This document shows positions 10,004-19,700 of a stretch of DNA of 52,358 nt, one piece after another. The DNA is taken from the NCBI GenBank assembly GCA_017447445.1, contig JAFSNK010000011.1, positions 1-52,358 on the forward strand. Reading direction: 5' to 3'. The position numbers were made by a program, and so were the translations under genes. Under the pieces are notes generated by a model. It was not told where the DNA came from and searched no databases. It saw only the letters and a list, made by a program, of their open reading frames with translations. Origin of the DNA: Clostridia bacterium. Lineage in GTDB: Bacteria; Bacillota; Clostridia; Oscillospirales; CAG-382. Each line of letters begins with the position of its first letter. Within the stretch, counting starts at the first letter, position 1.

Positions 10004-11245
10004 ATGAAACGCGTTTTAAGAACGGTCGCGCTTTTGCTGCTCGCCTGCGCCGCCGTTTCCTGCTTTTCGGCGGCGCTCCCCGCGCGGGACGCGGAGGCGG
10101 AACGCACCATATACGACGTGGAGCGGGAGCTTAACGAATGCCGCAATCTGCTGGCGCAGGTACGCGGCGAGCAGGCCGCGCTGGGCAGCCGTATCGAAGA
10201 GCTCAAAAGCAGAAGCGGCGCCGCGGAGGAGCTTATCGCCGCATATACGGAGCAGATCGAGGCGCTGGAAGCCGAGATCGCAATAAACGCGCAGCTCAAG
10301 GAATCCTACGATCTGAAGCGCGCCGCCGTCAACGCGCAGAAGGACGTAACCAAAAGGGATTACGAGTACCGTCTGGAGCTTTACAAGGGAATGATGCAGT
10401 TTATTTACGAGAACTGCGAAGTTACCGAATTCGAACTGCTGTTTTCATCTAAAGGCATATCCGATTATCTTACCCGCAAGGATGATATGAACGAGATAAT
10501 GGGCGCCGCCGACGAGATAATAAAACATATCAGGAACGATATTTCCGATCTGGAAATACTCGACTCGCAGCTTGAAGAGGCGCAGAAGAGCTACGAAGAA
10601 TACATATCCGGACTTGCAAAAAGCGAACTCGAAAAACAGAAAGCGGTGGACGAATACCGCACCATCGCCGCTTCGCTCGGGCTGGACGCCGACAAACTGC
10701 GCGAGGACTACGCCGGCAAGAACTCCCGCGTGGCGGTACTGAGCGCGCGCATAAAACAGCTTGAAAACGAACGCGCCATACTCTATGCCGCAAGCTCCGA
10801 TTTCGGATGGCCGCTTCCTCCGGGGACTTATTACTATATGTCCAGCGGCTACGGCTGGCGTTCCGATCCGTTCAACCCGTACAGCGGAAGAACGACGTTC
10901 CACAAGGGCATCGACCTCGCTTGCGCGGGAGGCACGCCGATAATCGCCTCCAAGGGCGGGATCGTTACGCTTGCCTGCACCGACGACTGGGGCGGCGGAT
11001 ACGGATACCACGTTGTTATCTATCACGGCAACGGCATGTCCACGCTTTACGGACATATGTGCCGGGCGCCTTCCGTGCGAACGGGGCAAACCGTTCAAAA
11101 AGGCGACGTTCTGGGTTACGTAGGGCAGACGGGTTCCGCCACGGGCGACCACCTGCACTTCGAGACCCGTAACGAAAACGTTACGGACGCGGTGGGCAGC
11201 CACAGCGAGAACCCGGGAAAGTACCTGCCCAAAGGTTTTTATTGA
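10004..11245 (+). CDS. secreted M23 peptidase with N-terminal coiled coil
   Basis: Predicted cell-wall hydrolase or hydrolase activator of the EnvC/M23 type, 413 residues. A signal peptide (residues 1-30, hydrophobic LLLLACAAVSCF core) is followed by a long Glu/Lys/Gln-rich coiled coil (about 35-260). A C-terminal LytM/M23 domain then starts near SSGYGWRSDPF. The zinc ligands look intact: HKGID (first His and Asp) and HLHFE (last His), with LYGHM between them, so it may be catalytically active and not only an activator. It starts 3 bases after the pyrH stop. A peptidoglycan enzyme inside the pyrH-frr pair is an unusual placement. Confidence 0.92.
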   Translation: MKRVLRTVALLLLACAAVSCFSAALPARDAEAERTIYDVERELNECRNLLAQVRGEQAALGSRIEELKSRSGAAEELIAAYTEQIEALEAEIAINAQLKESYDLKRAAVNAQKDVTKRDYEYRLELYKGMMQFIYENCEVTEFELLFSSKGISDYLTRKDDMNEIMGAADEIIKHIRNDISDLEILDSQLEEAQKSYEEYISGLAKSELEKQKAVDEYRTIAASLGLDADKLREDYAGKNSRVAVLSARIKQLENERAILYAASSDFGWPLPPGTYYYMSSGYGWRSDPFNPYSGRTTFHKGIDLACAGGTPIIASKGGIVTLACTDDWGGGYGYHVVIYHGNGMSTLYGHMCRAPSVRTGQTVQKGDVLGYVGQTGSATGDHLHFETRNENVTDAVGSHSENPGKYLPKGFY

Positions 11246-11302
11246 TTTCAAAAAGAATTAAAGTTTTATAAAAAATCTCTAAGCAAAGGAAGGAATGTAA
11301 AA

Positions 11303-11854
11303 ATGTTCGACATCAAACCGTTTGAAGAAAAAATGAAAAAGAGCATCAGCGTTATGGAAGAGGATTTCGGCACCATACGCGTGGGCCGCGCCAACGCCAA
11401 GCTGCTCGACCGCATCACCGTTCCCTACTACGGGACGCCCACCGGTCTGGACGGAGTCGCCACCATTAAAACTCCCGACGCCCGCACCCTGCTTATAACC
11501 CCGTGGGAGACAAGCGTGCTGAAGGAGATCGAAAAAGCCATTCAGGCGTCCGACCTCGGCATAAACCCGATGAACGACGGCAAGTCAATACGGCTTAACT
11601 TCCCGCCGCTTACCGAGGAACGCCGTAAGGAGCTTACCAAAAAGACCGCCAAAATGGGCGAGGAATGCAAGGTAGCCATCCGCAACATCCGCCGCGACGC
11701 GAACGACGCCGCAAAGAAGATGCAGAAAGCTTCCGAGATCACCGAGGACGACCTGAAGCAGGCGGAAAAGACCATTCAGGAGGTCACGGACAAATACATT
11801 AAAGAAGTCGACGTCGTCGTCGCCAAAAAAGACAAGGACATTATGGAGATCTGA
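11303..11854 (+). CDS. frr: ribosome recycling factor
   Basis: Splits post-termination 70S ribosomes together with EF-G. It has 183 residues, the normal size. Family landmarks are visible: the VGRANAKLLDRI segment, YYGTPT, and INPMNDGKSIRLNFPPLTEERR in the hinge region, with the C-terminal helix rich in Lys/Glu. The Shine-Dalgarno run AAAGGAAGG directly precedes the ATG. The 57-base gap from the peptidase gene is AT-rich and could hold a promoter, but I see no convincing pair of boxes. Confidence 0.98.
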   Translation: MFDIKPFEEKMKKSISVMEEDFGTIRVGRANAKLLDRITVPYYGTPTGLDGVATIKTPDARTLLITPWETSVLKEIEKAIQASDLGINPMNDGKSIRLNFPPLTEERRKELTKKTAKMGEECKVAIRNIRRDANDAAKKMQKASEITEDDLKQAEKTIQEVTDKYIKEVDVVVAKKDKDIMEI

Positions 11855-11896
11855 GCGTCTCGCTTTCGCTCATAAACCGTTTTTTGGAGTTCTGCT

Positions 11897-12604
11897 GTGG
11901 GAAAAGATAATTCATCCAACGCGCCCGCGCGGCTGCCGAAGCATATCGCGATAATAATGGACGGGAACGGGCGCTGGGCGAAAAAGCGCCTGCTCCCCCG
12001 TACCGCCGGGCATAAAGCCGGGTTCAACACCTTTGTCGATACCGTCGATTACTGCAATCAGCACGGTATAGAGGTGCTCACCGTCTACGCCTTTTCTTCG
12101 GAGAACTGGAACCGCGACGAAAAGGAAGTCGCCGCGCTTATGGACCTTATAGGACGCGGTATAAAGCGCTATATGCCCGATCTTATCGAAAAGAACATCC
12201 AGCTTCATCTTATAGGCGATATAGAAAGATTCGCGCCGGACGTGCGCGACATACTTTATAAATCGCGCGACCGGCTCGCGGAGAACACCGGGATGAAGCT
12301 GTGCATCTGCCTTTCCTACGGCGGGCGGCAGGAGATAGTCCACGCCTTCAACGAGCTCGCGGCGGAGGGCAAAAAAGAGATCACCGCCGAGGATATCTCG
12401 GCGCATCTTTACACCAAGGGGCTGCCGGACCCCGATCTTGTCATACGCACCAGCGGGGAATACCGCATTTCGAATTTCCTGCTTTGGCAGTCCGCCTACG
12501 CGGAATATTACTTTGCCGACGTGCTGTGGCCGGATTTCGGCAAAAAAGAACTGGAGAAGGCGTTGGAATCGTATTCAAAACGTGAGCGCCGCTTCGGGAG
12601 GTAA
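11897..12604 (+). CDS. uppS: isoprenyl transferase (undecaprenyl diphosphate synthase)
   Basis: Condenses isopentenyl diphosphate onto farnesyl diphosphate to make the C55 carrier lipid for peptidoglycan. The catalytic segment IIMDGNGRWAKKR lies at about 17-29 with the essential Asp. YAFSSENWNR and the C-terminal PDLVIRTSGEYRISNFLLWQ region are typical of cis-prenyltransferases. The start is GTG at 11897, with TTGGAG 8 bases upstream. Length 235. It is followed after 5 bases by cdsA. Confidence 0.97.
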   Translation: MGKDNSSNAPARLPKHIAIIMDGNGRWAKKRLLPRTAGHKAGFNTFVDTVDYCNQHGIEVLTVYAFSSENWNRDEKEVAALMDLIGRGIKRYMPDLIEKNIQLHLIGDIERFAPDVRDILYKSRDRLAENTGMKLCICLSYGGRQEIVHAFNELAAEGKKEITAEDISAHLYTKGLPDPDLVIRTSGEYRISNFLLWQSAYAEYYFADVLWPDFGKKELEKALESYSKRERRFGR

Positions 12605-12609
12605 CTCAT

Positions 12610-13521
12610 ATGCTTATCAGAATACTTACGGCGTTCGTCGCGCTGGCGCTTTTTATCCCGCTTATGATATTCGGCGGGGTTTGGGGCGCCTGCGCGCTTT
12701 TTGCGGTCATAACCGCGCTTTCGGTCTTCGAAATGCTCGAATGCTGCGGGCTTGTGAAAAAACTTTATATCACGGTACCCGCCGTTATACTCTCCACGCT
12801 CGTGCCGGTTTCCGAAGGGCTGCGCGCGTGGTATACTTACCAAGCGCTGTTGGTGTCATCTCATACCGCCGCCGCATTACATGTGAAAATCCCAGCCGTC
12901 GCGGCCGCAGTCGCGCCGGCGGTTTTGTGCCTTGCGCTGTTATGGGTCGTTTTTGTCGCAACGCTCGGGTATAATAAAGTCGACTCGGAAAAGCTATTTA
13001 TGTTTTTCGGGCTGGCGGTCTATATAACGCTCGGCTTCCTGGCGCTTTTAAGGATAAGATATTATTTCTTCGAATACACCGCCTTCAACGAGCTCGGATT
13101 AAAGCTGTTCGCCTTCACGCTCATCGTCGCGTGGGGGACGGATACCTTCGCCTATTTTTTCGGCGTGCTGTTCGGGAAGAAAAAGCTCTGCCCGGAGATC
13201 TCACCCAAAAAGACCGTCGCCGGCGCCGTGGGCGGGACTCTGCTCGGCTCCGCGGCGGGCGCGCTGTTCCTGCTGCTTACCGCGGGTACCGGAACGCTTT
13301 GCATCGTCCTCGCCTGCTGTGCGCCGCTGCTTTCGGGGATAAGCCAGTTCGGCGATCTCGCGGCTTCGGTGATAAAGCGCAAATTCGGCGTTAAGGACTA
13401 CGGCAGGATATTCCCCGGTCACGGCGGGGTGCTGGACAGGTTCGACAGCGTGCTTTCCACGGCGATAGCCGTGTGGCTGATAATCAGTATATACGACAAT
13501 GCCGTCTTGTTTGCAGGGTGA
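12610..13521 (+). CDS. cdsA: phosphatidate cytidylyltransferase
   Basis: Makes CDP-diacylglycerol from phosphatidate and CTP, the branch point of bacterial phospholipid synthesis. It is a 303-residue polytopic membrane protein with about eight hydrophobic segments. The CDP-diglyceride synthase signature is seen near the C-terminus in KRKFGVKDYGRIFPGHGG followed by LDRFDS. The middle region (around residues 75-100) is a variable loop with low similarity to what I know of the family. The stop lies 4 bases before the chosen dxr start. Confidence 0.95.
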   Translation: MLIRILTAFVALALFIPLMIFGGVWGACALFAVITALSVFEMLECCGLVKKLYITVPAVILSTLVPVSEGLRAWYTYQALLVSSHTAAALHVKIPAVAAAVAPAVLCLALLWVVFVATLGYNKVDSEKLFMFFGLAVYITLGFLALLRIRYYFFEYTAFNELGLKLFAFTLIVAWGTDTFAYFFGVLFGKKKLCPEISPKKTVAGAVGGTLLGSAAGALFLLLTAGTGTLCIVLACCAPLLSGISQFGDLAASVIKRKFGVKDYGRIFPGHGGVLDRFDSVLSTAIAVWLIISIYDNAVLFAG

Positions 13522-13525
13522 GATC

Positions 13526-14674
13526 ATGAACGTGAAAACAATTTCGGTGCTCGGGAGCACCGGTTCCATCGGAACGCAGACGCTTGAGGTCGCAAGGCAT
13601 CTCGGGCTTGAAATAACCGCGCTTTCGGCGAATACGAACGTAAAACTGCTTGAATCGCAGTGCCGCGAATTCGGTCCGAAGACGGCGTGCATAGGCGAAG
13701 AGCGCTACGCGGAGCTTAAGACCGCGCTTGCCGACACGAATATAAAAGTCGTCTGCGGCGAGGAAGCGCTCGCCGAACTCGCCTACGGGGACGAATCGAA
13801 AACTCTCGTGAACGCCGTGCTGGGCATGAAGGGGCTTCGCCCCACCCTGGCGGCGGCGAAGGCGGGCAAAAATATCGCGTTCGCGAACAAAGAAACGCTC
13901 GTGGCGGGCGGAAAGCTCGTTACCGACGCGGTGAAGGCGGGCGGAGCAGTGCTGCTTCCCGTGGACAGCGAGCATTCGGCGATCTTCCAGTGCCTGAAGG
14001 GCGCTTCGGGGCGCGAGGTGAAAAGAATACTGCTCACCGGCTCCGGCGGGCCGTTCCGCGGCAGAGACCGCGCGTTTCTGGAAACCGTAACGCCCGAAAT
14101 GGCGGTTAAGCACCCGAAATGGAATATGGGGAAGAAGATATCCGTCGACAGCGCGAGTCTTATGAACAAGGGGCTGGAGCTTATCGAGGCGATGCACCTT
14201 TTCTCCGTCCCGCCCGAAAAAATCGAAATACTCATCCACCCGCAAAGCACGGTGCATTCGCTGGTGGAGTTTACAGATAACGCGGTGCTCGCGCAGCTCG
14301 GCGCGCCGGATATGCGCACCTGCATACAGTACGCGCTTACATACCCGCGAAGAAAGCCCTCGCTTGCCGCGGAGCTGGACCTTTTCGGCGCTTCGCTCTG
14401 CTTCGAACGCCCGGACGAAAAGACCTTTCCGCTGCTCGCGCTGGCAAAAAAGGCCGCGAAGCGGGGCGGGAATATCCCCGCCGCGATGAACGGCGCGAAC
14501 GAGGAAGCCGTGCGCCGCTTCCTCAACGGCGAGATATCTTTTACAAAGATGTTCGAACTCGTCGCCGCCGCGACCGAGGCGGCTTATTACGCGAAGCGCC
14601 CCGCTTTGGAAGATATACTTCAAACCGATTCTTCCGCGCGGGAATACGTCGCCGCACACGCAAAACGGAGTTGA
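13526..14674 (+). CDS. dxr: 1-deoxy-D-xylulose 5-phosphate reductoisomerase
   Basis: Second step of the MEP isoprenoid pathway, forming MEP from DXP with NADPH. The N-terminal Rossmann motif GSTGSIGTQTLE is at about 8-19. The metal/substrate region VDSEHSAIFQ, the loop GSGGPFRG and the segment KHPKWNMGKKISVDSASLMNKG are diagnostic. The ATG at 13526 (after AGGGTGAG) gives 382 residues. An in-frame upstream ATG at 13499 would overlap cdsA and lacks a ribosome binding site. Together with ispG and ispE it shows that the host uses the MEP route. Confidence 0.97.
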   Translation: MNVKTISVLGSTGSIGTQTLEVARHLGLEITALSANTNVKLLESQCREFGPKTACIGEERYAELKTALADTNIKVVCGEEALAELAYGDESKTLVNAVLGMKGLRPTLAAAKAGKNIAFANKETLVAGGKLVTDAVKAGGAVLLPVDSEHSAIFQCLKGASGREVKRILLTGSGGPFRGRDRAFLETVTPEMAVKHPKWNMGKKISVDSASLMNKGLELIEAMHLFSVPPEKIEILIHPQSTVHSLVEFTDNAVLAQLGAPDMRTCIQYALTYPRRKPSLAAELDLFGASLCFERPDEKTFPLLALAKKAAKRGGNIPAAMNGANEEAVRRFLNGEISFTKMFELVAAATEAAYYAKRPALEDILQTDSSAREYVAAHAKRS

Positions 14675-14678
14675 TACG

Positions 14679-15737
14679 ATGTCGGTAATCCTTACTATAC
14701 TTGCAACGGTGCTCATTTTCGGGCTGCTTATCTCCATTCACGAGCTGGGGCATTATCTTGTCGCGCGCGCGTTTCACGTGGGGATAATCGAATTCTCCAT
14801 CGGTATGGGCCCGAAGATATTCACTCACAAGGGCAAATACAACGATTTCTGCATACGCGCGCTTCCCATCGGCGGCTTTGTGAATATGGTCGGCGAATAC
14901 GAAGACGAGATACCGGAGGAGCACCGCTATAAAATAAAGCTCAACGATAAACCCGTGTGGCAGCGGATACTCATCGTGCTCGCGGGGCCTTTTATGAACT
15001 TCGTGCTGGCATATATCGTAATGGCGGTGATCGTCGTTTCCGGCAGGGGAATGGGCACCACCACCGTCGCGCGGTTCCTCGAAGGTTCGTCTTCGCGGCA
15101 GTGGCTGCGCGAGGGCGACGAGATAATCGAGATAAACGGAAAGAATATCCACTGCTATACCGAAATGGCGTATAAGATCGCGTCCGACGGCGTTGAGCCG
15201 CTTGATATGGTCGTCTTGCGCGAAGGCGAGCGGGTGGAATTAAAAGGCGTTACCTTCGGCACCGAGGACGAAAAGGGCGTTAAAATGGGCTCGCAGGACT
15301 TTTCGGTCTACCTTAAGGAATACACCTTCGGCAACGTGGTCTACGAATCGTTCTGGCAGGCGAACAGCACGGTATATATCACCGTCGATTCAATAATCGA
15401 CACGTTCAGGGGCAGATACGGCATAAACGCGGTGGGCGGTCCCATCGCCGTGGGCGACAGCGTGGGCGAGATCATCACGCAGAGCCGCGGCTTTTGGGAA
15501 GGTCTGGGCAATCTCGGCACGCTGCTGGTGTTCATTTCGGTTTCGCTCGGCGTGGCGAACCTGCTGCCGATACCGGTGCTCGACGGCGGCAGACTGCTGT
15601 TCTATATTATCGAAGCGATCCGGCGCAAGCCGCTTAACCCGAAGGTGGAGCAGGCGATAAGCGCCGTGTTCGCGGTACTGCTTATAGGATTTATGATCTT
15701 CATCGCGCTTAAAGATATCGTGGGGTTGTTCGGATGA
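14679..15737 (+). CDS. rseP: RIP metalloprotease RseP/RasP (site-2 protease)
   Basis: Intramembrane zinc protease of the M50 family. In Firmicutes these enzymes cut anti-sigma factors and leftover signal peptides. The 352 residues include the HELGH zinc motif (about 20-24) in the first membrane helix, a central PDZ domain (about 115-190), and the second active-site segment PVLDGGRLL in a C-terminal helix. The position between dxr and ispG is standard. The anti-sigma-like membrane protein encoded at 47008-48510 would be one possible substrate (inference only). Confidence 0.96.
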   Translation: MSVILTILATVLIFGLLISIHELGHYLVARAFHVGIIEFSIGMGPKIFTHKGKYNDFCIRALPIGGFVNMVGEYEDEIPEEHRYKIKLNDKPVWQRILIVLAGPFMNFVLAYIVMAVIVVSGRGMGTTTVARFLEGSSSRQWLREGDEIIEINGKNIHCYTEMAYKIASDGVEPLDMVVLREGERVELKGVTFGTEDEKGVKMGSQDFSVYLKEYTFGNVVYESFWQANSTVYITVDSIIDTFRGRYGINAVGGPIAVGDSVGEIITQSRGFWEGLGNLGTLLVFISVSLGVANLLPIPVLDGGRLLFYIIEAIRRKPLNPKVEQAISAVFAVLLIGFMIFIALKDIVGLFG

Positions 15738-16783
15738 AAAACACAAGGGAAGTAAACATCGGCGGCGTAAGGATAGGCGGCGGGAACCGCATCGCCGTCC
15801 AGTCTATGACGAATACGCGCACTTCGGATAAAGAAGCCACTCTGCGGCAGATAAAAGAGCTTGCCGCCGCCGGGTGCGATATCGTGCGCTGCACGGTGAA
15901 CGACGCGGAAGCCGTGAAAAGCGTGGAATACCTTGTCGAAAATTCCCCGGTCCCGCTGGTGGCGGATATACATTTCGACTATAAGCTCGCGATAGCCGCG
16001 GCGGAACGCGGTATCGCGAAAATCAGGATAAATCCCGGCAACATAGGCGATAAAGCCAACGTAAAAAAGGTCGCCGACGCCTGCCGGGCGCGCAATATAC
16101 CCATTCGCATAGGCATAAACGGCGGCAGCGCCGAAAAAAGCGTGCTCGCGAAATACGGCGGGCCGACAGCGGAGGCGCTGGCGGAAAGCGCGCTTCTTAA
16201 CGCGCGTATGCTGGAAGAAGCCGGGTTTTGCGATATCGTGCTTTCGGTAAAAAGCTCCGACGTGCCGACGATGGTCAAAGCGACGCGCATCCTGCACGAA
16301 AACTGCGGTTATCCGCTGCACATCGGCGTTACCGAAACCGGCGACGTCCGCCGCGGCAGTATAAAATCGGCGATAGGGATCGGCTCGCTCCTGCTCGACG
16401 GTATCGGCGACACGGTGCGCGTTTCGCTTACCGAAGATCCCGTGCGCGAGGTTTACGCCGCAAAGGACATTTTGTTCTGCTGCGGGCTCGGCGGCGGTAT
16501 CGACATTATCTCCTGCCCCACCTGCGGAAGGACGCGCACGGATATAATCCCGCTGGTGGCGCGGCTGGAAAAGGAACTTTCCGGCATAAAGACCGAAAAG
16601 CGCGTTACCGTGGCGCTTATGGGCTGCGCGGTGAACGGCCCCGGCGAAGCGAAGCACGCCGATATCGGCATCGCCTGCGGAGAGGGCGAGGGGCTTCTGT
16701 TCCGGCGCGGCGAAGCGGTGCGCAAGGTGCCGGAGGATATGATGATCGAAACACTTGTGAACGAAGTAAAGGAACTTTTGTAA
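15734..16783 (+). CDS. ispG: 4-hydroxy-3-methylbut-2-enyl diphosphate synthase
   Basis: Penultimate MEP-pathway enzyme, a [4Fe-4S] protein converting MEcPP to HMBPP. Length 349. The N-terminal TIM-barrel segment includes IAVQSMTNT and INPGNIG. The cluster cysteines appear in the C-terminal part as ISCPTCGRT and MGCAVNGPGEA. The ATG overlaps the rseP stop by 4 bases, and polC starts directly after the stop codon. Confidence 0.97.
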   Translation: MKNTREVNIGGVRIGGGNRIAVQSMTNTRTSDKEATLRQIKELAAAGCDIVRCTVNDAEAVKSVEYLVENSPVPLVADIHFDYKLAIAAAERGIAKIRINPGNIGDKANVKKVADACRARNIPIRIGINGGSAEKSVLAKYGGPTAEALAESALLNARMLEEAGFCDIVLSVKSSDVPTMVKATRILHENCGYPLHIGVTETGDVRRGSIKSAIGIGSLLLDGIGDTVRVSLTEDPVREVYAAKDILFCCGLGGGIDIISCPTCGRTRTDIIPLVARLEKELSGIKTEKRVTVALMGCAVNGPGEAKHADIGIACGEGEGLLFRRGEAVRKVPEDMMIETLVNEVKELL

Positions 16784-19700
16784 ATGCTCGAAGAATTCCT
16801 GCAGAAATTCAAAAAAGCCGTTTTTACGGAAAAACAGAAAAAGACGATAAGCGGTTTTTCGGATTATACGCTGAGCACCGACAGGGTGAACAAGCGCATC
16901 GCCGTAAAGGTCTCCGCGCGGGAATATATCCCCCCGCGTGAGCTTTTTTCGATAGAGGACGCGGTGAAACGCGCCTACGAGGTGAACTCCGTGGAGTTCT
17001 TCCCGGTTTACGAGGGCGTGGAGTTTTCCGAAAATTACGTCCCCGGCGTTATCGAAACGTTAAAGCGCAGCTCCAAGCTGGACTACGGCTTTTTCGACGG
17101 CTGCGAATGCAGCTATTCAAGCGCTTCGCGCCGCTGCGTGATCACGCTTCGCCCCTTCATTTCGGCGGATTATCTGGAGCTGAACGGCGCGAAGAACTTT
17201 ATCGTTCAGTGCGTGCGCGCCCAGTTCGGTACGGAGCTGGACCTTTACATAGAAGAAAACACTCCGGACTTTTCGGAATATTCCAACGACAGACAGTCGA
17301 ATATCGACGAAAGCATACGGCAGGGGCTGGCGGAAGTCGCTTCCGAACGGGAAAAGGCGAAACCGAGCAGCTCGATAACCGGGGAAACGCAGGCGCAGGA
17401 GCCGGTGTATTCCCGCGCGGAAGGCGAAAACACGGTCCGCGTGGGGCAGATGACGCTCGACCTGTCAGATATAAAGCCGGTGTTCGGCGTTCGCAAAAGC
17501 TGGGACCTCACTCCCATCGCCAACCTTAAGAACGGCGAGCAGGTGTGCGTCGGCGGCAAGATGTTCCTTGCCGAAAGCAAAGAGAATTACGAGGGCGACA
17601 AGATAGTTTACACGGTGTATATAACCGACTATTCCGCCTCGGTCTCCGCGCGGTTCTCGTTCCCGAAGGACGACGCGCCGTCCATACCCGAATCGCCCGC
17701 CTACGTGCTTATCGCCGGCAGGGCGGAGCACCGCACGACCTACGACCGCGCGCTTAAAAAGCGCGTGCCGGAGGACGAGATTTCGATAAACGTAAAAGCG
17801 ATGGCAAAATGCGCCTTCGTCGGCAGGAAGGACGACGCGGAGGAAAAACGCGTGGAACTGCACCTGCACACCAATATGTCCAAGCTCGACGCGCTTTCCG
17901 ACCCTTCGGATATCCTTGCGCGCGCCGAGGAATGGGGGATGCCCGCCGTGGCGTTCACCGACCACGGCACCCTGCAAAGCTACCCCATCGTTATGAAAGC
18001 GCTTAAAAAACACCCCGGCGTAAAACCGATATACGGCATCGAGGGCTATCTTGTCGACGACACCGCCCGCGCCGTGTTCCGCTGTTCCTCGCCGGAAAAA
18101 ATAGATTTCGGCGAATCGGAATTCATAATATTCGATATCGAAACGACGGGGCTTTCCTATAAGACCTGCGGCATAACGCAGATCGGCGCGATAAAATACA
18201 AAAGCGAAAAGACCGTCGACGAATTCCGCACCTTCGTCAACCCCGGGATGCACATACCGGAGGATATAGAAAAGCTCACCGGGATAAGCGACGAGACGGT
18301 AAAGGACGCCCCCTGCGAAAAGGACGCGGTGGAAGCGTTCCTGCGGTTCTGCGGCGGCTCGATGCTGATCGCGCACAACGCCGGGTTCGACGTTTCGTTC
18401 ATCAGCCGCGTCGCGGCGGACAACGGTATACCGTTCGAAAACCCTTATCTGGACACCGTCGCGCTTTCGCGGTATATCAACAACGACATTTCACGCCACA
18501 CGCTCGATTCGCTTGCGAAATATTACAGACTCGGCGATTTCGACCATCACCGCGCCGACGCGGACACCGAAATGCTCGCGCGGATATTCGCCTGTATGGT
18601 CGGAAAGCTGGCGCAGAACGGCATCTACAACGTCGCGGAGATGAACGCCGCGATGGCTGCCAACTGCGATCCGAAGCGTATCCCGGCGTATCATATAACC
18701 ATCCTCGTTAAGAATCAGGTCGGGCTGAAGAACCTTTACAAGCTCGTCTCGCGCTCTTATCTGGACTATTACTCCCGCTATCCGCGCATACCGAAGACTT
18801 TGCTTTCGGAGTACCGCGAAGGGCTGGTGCTCGGCTCCGCCTGCTCCAGCGGCGAGCTTTACGACGCGATACTTCGCAACCAGCCGGAATCGCGCCTTCT
18901 TAAGATCGCCGATTTTTACGATTATCTGGAGATAATGCCGGATTCGAACAACGGATATCTGGTGGAAAGCGGCGAGCTGGGCGCCGACCGCGCCGCGGCG
19001 GTCGAGCAGCTTCACGAAAACAACCGCACCATAATCCGGCTCGCGGAAAAGCAGAACAAACCGTTCGTCGCCACCGGGGACGTGCATTTTATGGACCCGG
19101 AGGACGAGATATACCGCCAGATAATGCTTTACGGCGTCCGCAACAAGAGCAAGGGCAGGGAAAGCGACGCGCTGCGCACCACCGGGCTCTATTTCCGCAC
19201 CACGAACGAAATGCTCGCGGAGTTCGCCTATCTCGGCGAGGAAACGGCGCGCAAAGCCGTAATCGCGAACCCGAAAGCCGTTATCGCGGATTTCGAAAAC
19301 GTAAAGCCGATCCCGGACGGGCAGTATACGCCTTATATAGAGGGCGCGGAGCAGGAGCTGCAGCAGCTCTGCGAAAACACCGCGCACGAGATGTACGGCG
19401 AAGAGCTTCCCGAAATAGTCAAAACGCGTATGGACCGCGAGCTCGGCTCGATAATCAAAAACGGCTACGCGGTGCTCTACGTCATCGCGCGGCGTCTGGT
19501 GCAGTACAGCGAGGAGAACGGCTATCTCGTCGGCTCGCGCGGGTCTGTCGGCTCTTCGTTCGTCGCCACTCTGGCGAAAATTTCCGAGGTGAACCCGCTT
19601 CCGCCGCACTACGTCTGCCCCGAATGCAAGCATTCCGAGTTCTTCACGAACGGCGAAGTCGGCTCCGGCTTCGACCTGGACGATAAAAACTGCCCGGTCT

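Noticed and set aside
11853..11888. Terminator after frr
   Set aside because: TGAGCG/CGCTCA makes only a 6-base stem overlapping the stop codon, and the T-run is not directly adjacent; uppS is most likely co-transcribed.
12835..12910. Possible frame disturbance in the variable loop of cdsA
   Set aside because: The frame stays open through the conserved C-terminal signature and hydrophobic segments continue on both sides.
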